Shown here: positions 38,537 to 48,152 of the stretch, one piece after another
Numbering within the stretch: position 1 is the first letter of the stretch
Layout: each line of letters begins with the position of its first letter
NCBI RefSeq assembly: GCF_900112135.1
Contig: NZ_FOLC01000012.1
Span: 101,957 to 165,956 of the forward strand
DNA from: Collimonas sp. OK412
Lineage (GTDB): Bacteria; Pseudomonadota; Gammaproteobacteria; Burkholderiales; Burkholderiaceae_D
Reading direction: 5' to 3'
DNA: 64,000 nucleotides
The notes under the pieces: model-generated
Seen by the model: only the letters and a program-made list of their open reading frames with translations
Told to the model about the DNA's origin: nothing
Databases searched by the model: none
Program-made: the position numbers and the translations under genes

Positions 38537-38562
38537 GTTGCGCTTTCGCGCAACATTTTTTT
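38537..38562 (+). terminator. intercistronic terminator between binding protein and permeases
   Basis: GTTGCGC-TTTC-GCGCAAC followed by ATTTTTTT, a textbook intrinsic terminator inside the operon. It would reduce permease expression relative to the binding protein. Confidence 0.75.
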
Positions 38563-38593
38563 GCTGTAGACGGTTCAACGGGAGTTGATTGCC

Positions 38594-39526
38594 ATGCCCG
38601 CCCAAACACCTGCCATTATTCCAGCAAGGCCGCAGCCTTCCGATCTTGCGGCAGCCAGTAAGCCGCGCCGTCGCAGCACTGCCTCCAGACGGAACCGCGC
38701 CGCAATCTGGTTCCTTGCGCCTGCCTGCCTGATGACGGCCGTGTATGTGCTGTACCCGATATTTTACACAATCTATCTCAGTTTCTTTAATTGGGATGGC
38801 ATGATGAAACCCGAGTTCATCGGGTTTGCGAATTATATCGAGATGTTGCACGCACCGACATTTCATGTCGCGTTGAAAAACAACCTGACCTGGCTGCTGC
38901 TGTTTTTGCTGGCGCCGCCGGCCGGCCTGATCGCGGCGCTCTACCTGAATCAGAAGGTGCGCGGCATACGCTTGATCAAGGCATTGTTTTTTGCGCCCTT
39001 TGTTTTGTCGGGGGTCGTGGTCGGGCTGATCTTCAGCTGGTTTTATGATCCGACGTTTGGCTTGCTGACGCTCTTGCTGGGACATGGCGTACCCGTATTG
39101 GGAGACCCGCGCTATGTCACGTTCGGCATCATCTTTGCCGCCCTTTGGCCGCAGACCGCGTATTGCATGATTCTGTTTCTCACCGGCCTGACCTCAATTA
39201 ACATCGATCAGGTAGAGGCGGCGCGCATGGAGGGAGCCAAAGGCTGGAGCATGCTGCGCTATGTCATTCTTCCGCAACTCAGATCGACAACCTTCATGGC
39301 ATTTGTGGTGACTATCATCGGCGCTCTGCGCAGTTTCGATCTTATTTCCGTCATGAGCAGCGGCGGTCCATTCGAAAGCTCGACCGTGCTGGCTTATTAC
39401 ACCTATGACCAAGCCATCAAATACTATCGCCAGGGCTATTCGGCGGCGATTGCCGTCACCTTGTTCGCCATCATGCTGATCTACATCGTTTATCAATTGC
39501 GCCGCCTGCTGCGCGATGAACGCTAA
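38594..39526 (+). CDS. sugar ABC permease (MalF/UgpA type)
   Basis: 310 aa with six hydrophobic segments after an unusually basic, proline-rich N-terminal tail. The inner-membrane coupling motif EAARMEGAKGWSMLRYVILP contacts the ATPase. It starts at ATG 38594 after GGGAG. The next permease begins 10 bp after its stop. Confidence 0.92.
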   Translation: MPAQTPAIIPARPQPSDLAAASKPRRRSTASRRNRAAIWFLAPACLMTAVYVLYPIFYTIYLSFFNWDGMMKPEFIGFANYIEMLHAPTFHVALKNNLTWLLLFLLAPPAGLIAALYLNQKVRGIRLIKALFFAPFVLSGVVVGLIFSWFYDPTFGLLTLLLGHGVPVLGDPRYVTFGIIFAALWPQTAYCMILFLTGLTSINIDQVEAARMEGAKGWSMLRYVILPQLRSTTFMAFVVTIIGALRSFDLISVMSSGGPFESSTVLAYYTYDQAIKYYRQGYSAAIAVTLFAIMLIYIVYQLRRLLRDER

Positions 39527-39536
39527 GGGAGTTGCC

Positions 39537-40388
39537 ATGTTTCCCATGCCCATAGAAAAATGGAAGGCGTCCAATCGCATCCTGTACAAACTGTCGTTGC
39601 CGGTCGCCTTGCTGATATGGCTGCTGCCGATATTGGCAGTGCTGGTGACTTCGGTACGCTCTACCGACGAACTGATGGAAGGCAATTATTGGGGCTGGCC
39701 TAAAGATTTCGCCATGCTGGATAATTATCGCGAAGCGCTCACCGCGTCGCCGATGTTGCATTACTTCTGGAACAGCTGCCTGATCACCATACCGTCGGTG
39801 ATCGGCGCCATTGCATTGGCCGCCATGGCCGGTTATGCGCTGTCGACCTACAAATTCCGGGGTAATGCGTTGTTGTTCGCCACGTTTGTGGCGTGCAATT
39901 TTGTGCCGCAACAGATCCTCATGATTCCCGTGCGCGAGATCTCCGTGTCGTTGGGCTTGTTTAATACGGTGAGCGGCCTGATCCTTTTTCACATCGCCAT
40001 GCAAACCGGTTTTTGCACACTATTCCTGCGCAATTTTATCAAGCAATTACCTTACGAAATGATTGAAGCGGCGCGCATCGAGGGAGCTGGGGAATGGACG
40101 GTTTTTTATCGTATCGTGCTGCCGCTGATCCGGCCAGCACTGGCGGCCCTGGCCGTCCTGGTCTTCACGTTTGTCTGGAACGACTATTTCTGGGCGCTGT
40201 GCCTGACCCAGGGCGACGATGTGGCTCCGATTACAGTTGGCGTGGCAGCGCTTAAGGGACAATGGACCACCGCTTGGAATCTGGTCTCGGCCGGATCGAT
40301 TCTAGCTGCGATACCGTCCGTACTCTTGTTTTTTCTGATGCAAAAGCAATTTGTCGTTGGTCTTACATTCGGGGCCAGTAAGGGCTGA
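39537..40388 (+). CDS. sugar ABC permease (MalG/UgpE type)
   Basis: 283 aa with six hydrophobic segments and the coupling motif EAARIEGAGEWTVFYRIVLP. The ATG at 39537 has AGGGAG at good spacing; an ATG at 39516 overlaps the previous gene and has no such site. Last gene of the operon. Confidence 0.92.
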   Translation: MFPMPIEKWKASNRILYKLSLPVALLIWLLPILAVLVTSVRSTDELMEGNYWGWPKDFAMLDNYREALTASPMLHYFWNSCLITIPSVIGAIALAAMAGYALSTYKFRGNALLFATFVACNFVPQQILMIPVREISVSLGLFNTVSGLILFHIAMQTGFCTLFLRNFIKQLPYEMIEAARIEGAGEWTVFYRIVLPLIRPALAALAVLVFTFVWNDYFWALCLTQGDDVAPITVGVAALKGQWTTAWNLVSAGSILAAIPSVLLFFLMQKQFVVGLTFGASKG

Positions 40389-40580
40389 GTCGCTATTAGT
40401 GCCGCTTACAACTGGACCTGCCCCAGCACGCCCGGTTGATGCCAGCTTGCCCAGTCAGGCGTGTACTGGCAATCTCAACGTCTATTGCCGAACGGCTTTC
40501 TATGAGCGCTGTACGTCGCCATGACTGAAACCGGCACAGAAACTGAAAATCACTGGTCACGGTGGGCAGGGATTCCCTCG

Positions 40581-40605
40581 CCATAAGGCGCGAGTCGCCT
40601 TATGG
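40581..40605. terminator. palindromic hairpin between convergent genes
   Basis: Perfect 10-bp arms CCATAAGGCG / CGCCTTATGG with a 5-base loop, between the permease operon and the glutathione transferase gene that converge here. No T-tract, so it may be a REP-type element instead. Confidence 0.45.
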
Positions 40606-40663
40606 TGGTGTTCGGCACCTTGTACGGAACAGTACGTCCCCGCTCTATCCAACGCTGCCGGCG

Positions 40664-41248
40664 CTAAGCGAGTCCTTCTGCGCTCAGCGTCTTGGTCACC
40701 GAAGGCAAGCCCTTCATCCGGGTCAGATGATCGCTGAGCCGCTGAGGTAGCACGATGCCCATCATGGCGGCCCACGACAGCATGACAAACAGATAGCAGT
40801 CGGCAATCGTCATCTGCTCGCCCACCAAAAACGCTTTGTTACCCAACTGCTCGCTGATAGTGCCGAAGCGCACAAGCAGTGTCTGCGCGGCCTTCTCCTT
40901 TTCCTGCGCGGTTCCATTACGGAAAAAAGGCATAAAGTTGCGATGGATCTCGGTGGTCATGAAAGTCGTCGCTTCCAGAGCGCGCCAGCGCTCCACACCG
41001 CCTTTAGCCAGAAGCTTGCCCGACTTCTCCGCGATGTAGACGAGAATGGCCAGGTTCTCAGTCAGGATCGTACCGTCGCCCAGATCGAGCGCCGGGGTAT
41101 AACCCTTGGAGTTAATAAGATTGAAGTCCGCGCCGTCGTTGGTGCGCCGGTCGCGTCCAACTTTGACGAGCCGGTGGGATATTTCCGCCTCGATCAGGGC
41201 GATGTGTGAGGCTTGGCTGCAGGCGCCGGGAGCGTAGTAGAGAATCAT
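40664..41248 (-). CDS. glutathione S-transferase
   Basis: 194 aa. N-terminal thioredoxin fold MILYYAPGACSQASHIAL, with the conserved Ser/Cys region of beta-class bacterial enzymes, YTPALDLGDGTILTENLAI (cis-Pro and glutathione-binding Glu-Asn), and C-terminal FLVGEQMTIADCYLF. It probably conjugates glutathione to electrophiles. Divergent from an HxlR regulator. Confidence 0.92.
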   Translation of the reverse strand: MILYYAPGACSQASHIALIEAEISHRLVKVGRDRRTNDGADFNLINSKGYTPALDLGDGTILTENLAILVYIAEKSGKLLAKGGVERWRALEATTFMTTEIHRNFMPFFRNGTAQEKEKAAQTLLVRFGTISEQLGNKAFLVGEQMTIADCYLFVMLSWAAMMGIVLPQRLSDHLTRMKGLPSVTKTLSAEGLA

Positions 41249-41343
41249 GGATGTCCTTTGTATTAAGTCAGGAATGTTGACCAGGACTTAGTATGAGACT
41301 ATCTGAGCTTCGACAAAAACGCATATTTTTGAGGCCAAGTCAT

Positions 41344-41736
41344 ATGAGTGTGACCACACTGCCGACTCCCCGTCACTGTCGCCAGGTGAGCGAAGTGCTC
41401 AACCGGGTCGGCGACAAATGGAGCATGCAGGTCATCGTGGTGCTGCGCGACCAGCCGCGCCGCTTTAACGATCTGCGGCGTCAGGTCAACGGGATCTCGC
41501 AACAGATGCTGACACGCACGCTAAAGGTGCTCGAGCGCGACGGCTTGGTCGAACGCACGGTGCGCGCCACCTCGCCACCGCAGGTCGACTATGCTCTGAC
41601 GCCATTCGGACATTCACTGTCCGAACCAGTGCGGGAACTGGCCAAATGGGCGCTCGCGAACTTGGATACACTGTACGACAATCGCCTGCGCTACGACGCA
41701 AACAACGAAACGAATGACGACACAAGCCAAGCATAA
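41344..41736 (+). CDS. HxlR family regulator
   Basis: 130 aa winged helix with VGDKWSMQVIVVLRDQPRRF, ISQQMLTRTLKVLERDGLVER and YALTPFGHSL, typical of HxlR/MarR-like redox or electrophile sensors. The frame opens at 41293, but ATG 41344 gives the usual length and places one cysteine (HCRQVSEVL) near the N-terminus, where HxlR sensors often have theirs. It probably controls the divergent glutathione transferase. Confidence 0.88.
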   Translation: MSVTTLPTPRHCRQVSEVLNRVGDKWSMQVIVVLRDQPRRFNDLRRQVNGISQQMLTRTLKVLERDGLVERTVRATSPPQVDYALTPFGHSLSEPVRELAKWALANLDTLYDNRLRYDANNETNDDTSQA

Positions 41737-42049
41737 AGCCAGTGCTGCCTTGAGTCTGGCGGCATCGAATTGCCAGGCGATGGCATCACACCGATGATAA
41801 GCGGCGTGTTTTTTCAAGCAGGGGAAAGCTGCGCGACGCAGTTCCAGGGCAGGAAGTTGTCGACTCAATTGACGGGATGGTCAGCAATGTTACCGAGCAC
41901 ATGACGCAGACAAGCTTCGGGGGGGAGGCTAAGCCAATTTCTGGAAAACTGAATTATTCACGGCCGATCAATCATTTTCAATTAAAGCCGTCGCCGTAGT
42001 TTGCATCTTTGTTCTACGAATCGACGTGTAGTTAGCAACTTTATTGGCC

Positions 42050-42262
42050 AGTTAGCATCTTTGTTCTGAAGGACCAAGATTTATTCCGGCCTATTAAAGT
42101 CGAAAACATGCCCATAGTATCCATGCGGGTCCCCGACCATACAAATCCAGTTACATTTTATCCAAAGTCGAAAACACATTGGTTCGAGCTCGTGGTCCCG
42201 GCGTTCCCCCAACAAATAAAGTCGAAAACTAACTGTTTCGATATGTTGCGATGCAGCCACAA
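42050..42262. repeat. 213-bp dispersed repeat, copy B
   Basis: Equal in length and layout to 31955-32167, with the same three AGTCGAAAAC motifs (about 42098, 42166 and 42220). The 30 bp at 42035-42064, overlapping its start, recur exactly at 55341-55370, and a further TTTGCATCTTTGTTCT copy is at 42000. The 41737-42034 part of the gap has no recognised gene. Confidence 0.7.
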
Positions 42263-42337
42263 ATCAGGTTAGGCGAGTTCTTTTTTGGATGGGCACCCCC
42301 AAAAGAATGCCTTCACAATCGACCTTGCTGCTCTCCT

Positions 42338-43921
42338 TTATTCCGGCAGCCCCGCTCTGCGTAGACCGTCCACAAATGTGGCGAGATTCTCCGGCCGGCG
42401 GATCGGTAGCCAATCTGCAATATTGGAGAGACGCAACGTAGAGTCGAGCTGGCGCAAATGATCCATCGCACGCTGCGCTTCGGCCATCCGTCCGGCAAGC
42501 GCATGGCTCGCCGCGAGGATGGCGACCGCCGGCAGAAAACTCGGCAAATCCCGTAACGCTTTCTCTGCCCATGACGACGAAGCGTCGAATCGCTCCATGA
42601 AAAGATGCGCGAGCGCCATTCCGGTTTGCATTCTGTACAGTTCCGGGTCGAGGGGACTCAAACGCATGGCGCATGCAAGCTGCTCGATGGCTGTATCGGT
42701 TTCGCCGTGCAAGATTCTGAGGTACGCGCCGAGGAACCAGGCTCCTGCGAGGTTCGGATTGAGCACGAGTGCCTTGTCCAGCAATGCAATGCCGCCCGAG
42801 AGGTCGCCGGCAAGATGGCCAAGCGCATGGCCGCTTCTGGTGATCGCCACTGCATCGCTCTTGTCCAACTCCACGGCGCGGCGAGCCAGTCGGACGCCCT
42901 CCGCCATTTCCCGTGGGCGATCGGTCATCCAGCGATTGATCTTCCGCATGCAGTGACACCATGCCGCCATCGCATAGGCCGACGCAAAATCCGGATCGAT
43001 CTCCATTGCCTTGTGGAAGAGCGGCAGCGCCTGGTCGATGGTCTCCCTGGTGCCCTGATGCAACTTGGCCATTCCGCGCAGATAGTAATCGTAGGCGTCG
43101 AGGTTTTCGGTTGGCTTATGCCTCGCACGTTCGATCTCCGCCCGCTCGACCTCAGGAGCGATCGCGCCGACCACGCTCGTGGCAATCTGGTCCTGCAGTT
43201 CGAAAATGTCTCCAAGCACGCCTTCGAAACGGCCCGCCCAGTGATGTGCCCCGGTTGTCGCATCGATCAGCTGAACCGTGATGCGCACACGATTTTTTGC
43301 CTTGCGCCAACTGCCCTCCAGCACATAACGAACACCCAGCTCACGGCCGACCTGTTTCACGTCCACTATTCGGGCCTTATAGGTAAAGCTCGAATTACGC
43401 GCGACGACGAACAGCCAGCGATACTGCGATAACGCCGCGATGATGTCTTCTACCACGCCGTCAGCCAAGTAGTCTTGCTCCTGGTCTCCGCTCAAGTTCA
43501 CGAAAGGCAAGACAGCAATGGACGGTTTGGCAGGCAGGGCCGGCGCAGATGCAGAGACTTGAACCGATGCGGCCGACTCGGTGCCAGAAAGGTCAACGTC
43601 ATCCAATGACTTGACTTTCCTGATATCGGCGACGAACCGGAATCCTTTGCGGGCGACCGTTCGAATCACGCTCTGCTGCTGACCGCTGTCGCCGACCGCC
43701 TTGCGCACTGCGTTAATGTGGCTGGCCAAGGTCGACTCCGAGACGATGCGGCCGGCCCATATCGTATTGATCAGGTCGTCTCTGCTGACGACGCGCTCGC
43801 GGCTCTCCGCCAGGTAGGCCAGCAGGTCGAATACTTGAGGCGCGGTCGCAATGACCCGGGACGCCCGCAGAAGTTCCCGCCGGTCCAGGTCGAGCACGCA
43901 GTCGTCAAACACTAATAGCAT
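42338..43921 (-). CDS. winged-helix (CadC/OmpR-type) regulator with TolB-like and TPR regions
   Basis: 527 aa. Residues 1-95 form an OmpR/CadC DNA-binding domain (SESTLASHINAVRKAVGD, TVARKGFRFVADI). Residues about 130-260 carry the TolB-like N-terminal segment IAVLPFVNLSGDQEQDYLADG common in adenylate-cyclase-like regulators, and the rest is TPR-like helices (FHKAMEIDPDFASAYAMAAW). There is no transmembrane segment, so it is probably a soluble regulator. It faces the NmrA/AhpD/cupin genes across a 416-bp gap; its signal is unknown. Confidence 0.88.
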   Translation of the reverse strand: MLLVFDDCVLDLDRRELLRASRVIATAPQVFDLLAYLAESRERVVSRDDLINTIWAGRIVSESTLASHINAVRKAVGDSGQQQSVIRTVARKGFRFVADIRKVKSLDDVDLSGTESAASVQVSASAPALPAKPSIAVLPFVNLSGDQEQDYLADGVVEDIIAALSQYRWLFVVARNSSFTYKARIVDVKQVGRELGVRYVLEGSWRKAKNRVRITVQLIDATTGAHHWAGRFEGVLGDIFELQDQIATSVVGAIAPEVERAEIERARHKPTENLDAYDYYLRGMAKLHQGTRETIDQALPLFHKAMEIDPDFASAYAMAAWCHCMRKINRWMTDRPREMAEGVRLARRAVELDKSDAVAITRSGHALGHLAGDLSGGIALLDKALVLNPNLAGAWFLGAYLRILHGETDTAIEQLACAMRLSPLDPELYRMQTGMALAHLFMERFDASSSWAEKALRDLPSFLPAVAILAASHALAGRMAEAQRAMDHLRQLDSTLRLSNIADWLPIRRPENLATFVDGLRRAGLPE

Positions 43922-44000
43922 TCAGAGTTCCTTGTCCCGTGCTCATGCGCCGGGAACGTGGTCAGAGTGTGTCCGCGATTTTGTGTCATCGGGAAATCGT

Positions 44001-44150
44001 TTAATGCCGCGGCATATGTTCATCGAAGCGGATGGTGAACCGGTTCAGCACCGCCTTCCTGTTCTGAATCGGCATCGCCCGGCATCACCCATATCTTGCC
44101 GATGTTGCGCAATCCTAAATAATACAGCTTGAGCAACGCCTCGTCATTTG
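44001..44150 (-). pseudogene. IS256-family transposase C-terminal remnant, frameshifted
   Basis: Reads NDEALLKLYYLGLRNIGKIW then, after a frameshift near 44085, PIQNRKAVLNRFTIRFDEHM and PRH-stop. This matches the conserved IS256 end (LRNISKKWTMPIRDWKAALN-RF). The upstream part of the gene is absent. It lies in the regulator/NmrA divergent gap. Confidence 0.75.
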
Positions 44151-44337
44151 GAAATGCGCACGGCTCTTGGAAATGGTGCGCAGATCAGCCGAAACGACAC
44201 CGGCTCGTGGACAAATTTCCAGGCAAAATTCAATGAAAATCCAAGGTATTGGCAAAGCATTCCGCCCAGTTGGCGCGCAGACTGAATCCATCGATCCCCG
44301 CAATGAAGATGATCGACACTAAACCGAGGAGCGAAAC

Positions 44338-45093
44338 ATGAAAATAGTCGTTATTGGCGGTAGCGGCCTTATCGGGTCGAACATTGTAAACAGACTACGT
44401 CTCAATGGCCATGAGGTTGTGGCGGCATCGCCTCGCACGGGCGTAAACACCATCACCGGGAAGGGGCTGGCTGAAGCGCTTGCGGGCGCTCAGGTCGTTG
44501 TCGACGTGGCAAACTCGCCCTCATTTGAGGACCAGGCCGTATTGGAATTCTTCGAAACCTCCGGTCGAAATCTTCTTGCTGCTGAAGCTGACGCCGGCGT
44601 GGAGCACCACGTCGCGCTCTCTATCGTTGGCACCGATCGCCTTCCGGAATGCGGTTTCTTTCGGGCAAAAGTCGCCCAGGAAGAGCTGATCAAAGCGTCG
44701 AAGATTCCCTACACCATCCTGCGTTCGACGCAGTTCTTCGAGTTTGTCGAAGGCATAGTTAACGCCGGCGCCGACGGCAACACGATTCGCCTGTCGCCCG
44801 CCCTCATTCAGCCCATCGCAGCGGATGACGCCTCGGCTGTGCTGGCCGATCTCGCGGTCGGGGTACCGGTGAATGGCATCGTCGAGGTGGCCGGACCTGA
44901 TTGCTTCCCTCTCGACGAACTTGGGCGCAAGTTTCTTGCCGCGCGCAACGACAAGAGGCCGGTAATCGCCGACGTGCATGCGCGCTATTTCGGCAGCGAG
45001 TTGAATGATCGATCTCTGGTCGCGGGCGACAACCCGCATATCGGCCCGACACGTTTCCACAACTGGCTCAGCCGCTCATTGGCGCAAGGATGA
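44338..45093 (+). CDS. NAD(P)-binding SDR/NmrA-like protein
   Basis: 251 aa atypical short-chain dehydrogenase. MKIVVIGGSGLIGSNIV is the Rossmann glycine motif; VDVANSPSFED, VALSIVGTDRL and RAKVAQEELIKASKIPYTIL follow as in NmrA/YtfG-like quinone reductases or redox sensors. Substrate unknown. GGAGCGAAAC precedes the ATG. It heads a three-gene unit with AhpD-like and cupin genes. Confidence 0.88.
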   Translation: MKIVVIGGSGLIGSNIVNRLRLNGHEVVAASPRTGVNTITGKGLAEALAGAQVVVDVANSPSFEDQAVLEFFETSGRNLLAAEADAGVEHHVALSIVGTDRLPECGFFRAKVAQEELIKASKIPYTILRSTQFFEFVEGIVNAGADGNTIRLSPALIQPIAADDASAVLADLAVGVPVNGIVEVAGPDCFPLDELGRKFLAARNDKRPVIADVHARYFGSELNDRSLVAGDNPHIGPTRFHNWLSRSLAQG

Positions 45094-45139
45094 GCAAGCG
45101 AATCATTAACCTACGTTCTTATCACATTGAGGAGCCATC

Positions 45140-45619
45140 ATGACCCAACGCATCGATTACCAGAAGCAATCCCCCGAGCTATTCAAGAAGTTCGTCGAGT
45201 TCAGCCTTGCCTTCAAGAATTCCGCGATCGAGGAGTCGGTCCGTGATCTCGTGGATATCAGGGCATCGCAGATCAACGGCTGCGCCTTCTGCGTGGACAT
45301 GCACGTCAAGGAAGCCACGATACATGGCGAGCGGCCGCTCAGGCTGCATCATGTCGCCACCTGGCGCGAGTCAACGCTGTTCAATCCGCGCGAACGCGCT
45401 GCCTTGGCGTGGACCGAAATCCTGACCCAGATTCCCGCCCAGGGCGTGCCTGATGATGTCTATGAGCATGTTCGCGCGCAATTATCCGAGAAGGAATTGT
45501 CCGATCTGACCTTCCTGGTGATGTCGATCAATGCCTGGAATCGCGTCAACATAGGCTTCCGGCTCGTGCCCGGCACATACGACAAAGCATTCGGCGTAGA
45601 CAAGTCCGGCCTGTCCTGA
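45140..45619 (+). CDS. carboxymuconolactone decarboxylase family (AhpD-like) protein
   Basis: 159 aa. The helix with NGCAFCVDMHVKEA carries the CxxC-x3-H motif of alkylhydroperoxidase AhpD, used for thiol-based peroxide reduction. The ATG follows GAGGAG. Probably cotranscribed with the NmrA-like gene 47 bp upstream. Confidence 0.9.
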   Translation: MTQRIDYQKQSPELFKKFVEFSLAFKNSAIEESVRDLVDIRASQINGCAFCVDMHVKEATIHGERPLRLHHVATWRESTLFNPRERAALAWTEILTQIPAQGVPDDVYEHVRAQLSEKELSDLTFLVMSINAWNRVNIGFRLVPGTYDKAFGVDKSGLS

Positions 45620-45693
45620 CCAGGCATCGACGCAGCCGCGTAAGGGCGCTGCGCCGAACCTGCCTGCCGGTAGCCAACAAACGGAGAAACGCC

Positions 45694-46101
45694 ATGCTTA
45701 ATATTAAGAAACTAATCGCTGTGGTTTGCACCATGGCAAGTGTGGTCGCTACTCAGCACGCGACCGCTGCTGGGGATGCTGTAGTTACACCGCTGCTCGA
45801 GAAGTCATTCAATAACATCCCCGGCAAAGAGGGGCTCTTGATTCTGGTTGAATACCCGCCGGATAATGTCGACCCGGTCCATCGCCACGATGCGCATGGC
45901 TTCATCTACGTTTTGGAGGGCTCCGTCGTGATGGGAGTAAAAGGAGGGAAGGAACAGACGCTTACGTCTGGCCAGACGTTCTACGAAGGCCCTGAGGACA
46001 TTCATACGGTAGGTCGGAACGCGAGCGCCACCGCGCCTGCAAAGCTTCTGGTTTTCCTTGTCAAAGAAAAGAAAAAGCCGGTATTGATACCGGTGAAGTA
46101 A
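45694..46101 (+). CDS. secreted cupin domain protein
   Basis: 135 aa with a signal peptide up to about residue 26 (TQHATAA) and a single cupin: VDPVHRHDAHGFIYVLEGSV supplies the metal-binding histidines and Glu-like position, and GPEDIHTVGRN the second motif. The metal and substrate are unknown. GGAGAAACGCC precedes the ATG. Confidence 0.85.
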   Translation: MLNIKKLIAVVCTMASVVATQHATAAGDAVVTPLLEKSFNNIPGKEGLLILVEYPPDNVDPVHRHDAHGFIYVLEGSVVMGVKGGKEQTLTSGQTFYEGPEDIHTVGRNASATAPAKLLVFLVKEKKKPVLIPVK

Positions 46102-46264
46102 AAACAGCCGGGCGTCTGGTGGGAGGGCGCTGGCGCCTGATGTCGGTTTAAAACTTCGTCGGCGCCTAACGAATTGTGGAAAACAAAGAACATGCTGTCA
46201 CGATAATGGTGAAGCGCTCCGTGAATCTATTTAGAACAATCTCGAAGCCATCGATTTTTTAGGG

Positions 46265-46294
46265 CTCTCTGTAGGAACGTAACCCTACAGAGAG
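46265..46294. terminator. hairpin downstream of the porin gene
   Basis: Perfect 11-bp arms CTCTCTGTAGG / CCTACAGAGAG around a short loop, between the convergent cupin and porin genes. No T-tract follows on either strand. Confidence 0.55.
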
Positions 46295-46317
46295 AAACCA
46301 TCACACAGATTTACGGA

Positions 46318-47625
46318 CTAGAAACTCCAGCGCAGGCCGACGCCCAATTCATTCATATTGTTGTGTCCATGGGTACTCGCCAACTTGTAGCCATCACTGA
46401 TCTGTACTTGATCAGCGACTGCATAGATATCGGTCTGAGCGTCAAATTTGTAGAAAGCAGCGGTATAAAAGGTCTGTCTTTTACCGTTGGCTGCGGAGGT
46501 AACAGCGCTAGTGTCCGCCGTTACGCCGAGCGTATTGCCAGTGGCGCCGTACCCTGCATTTTTTACCTTGATGTTGTGATATCCCAGTACATATCGCATC
46601 TTCCCGGCAGGGGTGAACACAAGCGATGTCGAGAAGACATTGTCTGTGCGGCCGCCAACCGCTGCCTGGTCGACGGAGGCGTAGGCCACACCGGCCTTCC
46701 ATTGAATGAGCGGACCGAACTGATAGTTGCCGCCGAAGGCAAAGATATTGTGCGCCAGATTGGACACGACCATGTGCGTGTAGGTCCCATCCAGATTAAA
46801 CGCACCACCGTTGTAGGCAAGCGCTATGCCTGTCGTGCTGCCGTTACCGAACTGGCCGGGGGAATTGCCTGGCCCATTTCCGTTTTCAACGTACCCGAAT
46901 GCGTAGGTGGCTCCCACGACCCACGGCCCCATTTCCTTCTTCCATACTATGCTGCCGTCGTTACGCGTCCCGTCGGCACCGCCGCCGTAGAAAATCAGCT
47001 GTTGGATATTACTGTTGTTGCACCATCCGGCTTCGCTCGTATCGACCTTGGAGGTTCCGAAAGCATCACCCCAGGTCTGTATGAAATCGCGGGCCAGTGT
47101 ATTCTGGCGGCCGAATGTGAGTTTCCCAATGCGCTCGCTTTCGATCCCGATCCACGCATCGCGATTAAACAACACGCCAGGGGTATCCATGTTCCCGGTC
47201 GGCGACTCAAATTCGCTTTCAAGCGTGCCGATGACTTTGGTGCCGCTATCCTTGTCGATGATATGGTATCCATGGATACCAAATCGATTACCGCTCATCC
47301 ATGACACCAACATACCGGTCTGCCGATTACCCTTGGTGTCGGCGTTCGATCTGCTGCCTACTGTCACATCGATCTTGCCATATAGCGAGACGCTGGTATC
47401 GATACCCTGAATGAGATTCCAACCCGGGGCCTGCGCAATCGTGACAGGGGTTGCGCCGGTTGCCGTCGGCGTTGCCTGCGCTTCCTTTTGGGCTGTTTCT
47501 ATGTGGGCTAAGCGATCGTTCAACAACTGGATTTGCGCTCTGAGATCGGACACATCATCTGCGTGGGCGGGCAACGACACGAGAACACCTATCGCGAAGG
47601 CGATGGGAGTTAATTTGGCTAACAT
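46318..47625 (-). CDS. outer membrane porin (OmpC/beta-proteobacterial type)
   Basis: 435 aa. A signal peptide (MLAKLTPIAFAIGVLVSLPAHA) is followed by a short coiled coil (LRAQIQLLNDRLAHIETAQ), then a 16-strand-type barrel starting SVSLYGKIDVTVG, with IGIESERIGKLTFGRQNTLA and a C-terminal aromatic residue (LRWSF). Trimeric general or anion porin. AAGGAG precedes the ATG. Its position next to the DctSR/DctPQM genes and a shared TGTGG-type inverted repeat suggest co-regulated uptake of the same solute across the outer membrane. Confidence 0.93.
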   Translation of the reverse strand: MLAKLTPIAFAIGVLVSLPAHADDVSDLRAQIQLLNDRLAHIETAQKEAQATPTATGATPVTIAQAPGWNLIQGIDTSVSLYGKIDVTVGSRSNADTKGNRQTGMLVSWMSGNRFGIHGYHIIDKDSGTKVIGTLESEFESPTGNMDTPGVLFNRDAWIGIESERIGKLTFGRQNTLARDFIQTWGDAFGTSKVDTSEAGWCNNSNIQQLIFYGGGADGTRNDGSIVWKKEMGPWVVGATYAFGYVENGNGPGNSPGQFGNGSTTGIALAYNGGAFNLDGTYTHMVVSNLAHNIFAFGGNYQFGPLIQWKAGVAYASVDQAAVGGRTDNVFSTSLVFTPAGKMRYVLGYHNIKVKNAGYGATGNTLGVTADTSAVTSAANGKRQTFYTAAFYKFDAQTDIYAVADQVQISDGYKLASTHGHNNMNELGVGLRWSF

Positions 47626-47814
47626 TGAATCTCCTTTATAAGTTATTTTTTTGAATGGACTGAGTTTGTGCCGGCAATAATCAAGAAAATATTTTTGTCC
47701 CTGAACGGAAATTTGATTTCACTTGAAACTGCAATCACCTGTTCAGCCGCCAACTTTGCATCGAAAATTGGTTACGCAAAGATGCCATCATTTTTTTTAT
47801 TTGGACATTGAGGT

Positions 47815-47846
47815 TTTCCACATTGGTACAACACACAATGTGGAAA
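47815..47846. promoter_or_regulatory. inverted repeat upstream of the porin
   Basis: Perfect arms TTTCCACATTG / CAATGTGGAAA with a 10-bp spacer, about 190 bp upstream of the porin start. The TGTGG/CCACA half-site is shared with the palindrome before dctP. The wider 47626-48152 gap is AT-rich and shows no gene. Confidence 0.55.
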
Positions 47847-48152
47847 GCCACAATATCGGCACGCAGGAAATTGATGTAGATAGCTACTGAAAATTAGGCA
47901 GCACAATCTGACCTTGCACTATGTGGAAGAAAGGTGCGCAGCGGTCGACTTGCCACATCTCGATCGAATCGAACGAGTGATTGAAATTTAACGCAGATGC
48001 AAAGATGGGGAGGATATGCGGAAATACTTAAGCATCGAGTCAGCAATCTGCGACCTTAGGCCCGCCAGATTTTTGAATGAACAAAAATCATGAAGTTTCA
48101 AATAGGAAATCACCTGATGGGGGAACGAAATTATTCGTGACCTAACGTGCTT

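Noticed and set aside
41830..41998. Plus-strand frame reading VPGQEVVDSIDGMVSNVTEH
   Set aside because: It looks protein-like and may be a gene remnant, but I cannot match it to any family, so it is not called.
46363..47304. A 313-codon plus-strand open frame opposite the porin
   Set aside because: Antisense to a complete porin with signal peptide and barrel signature.
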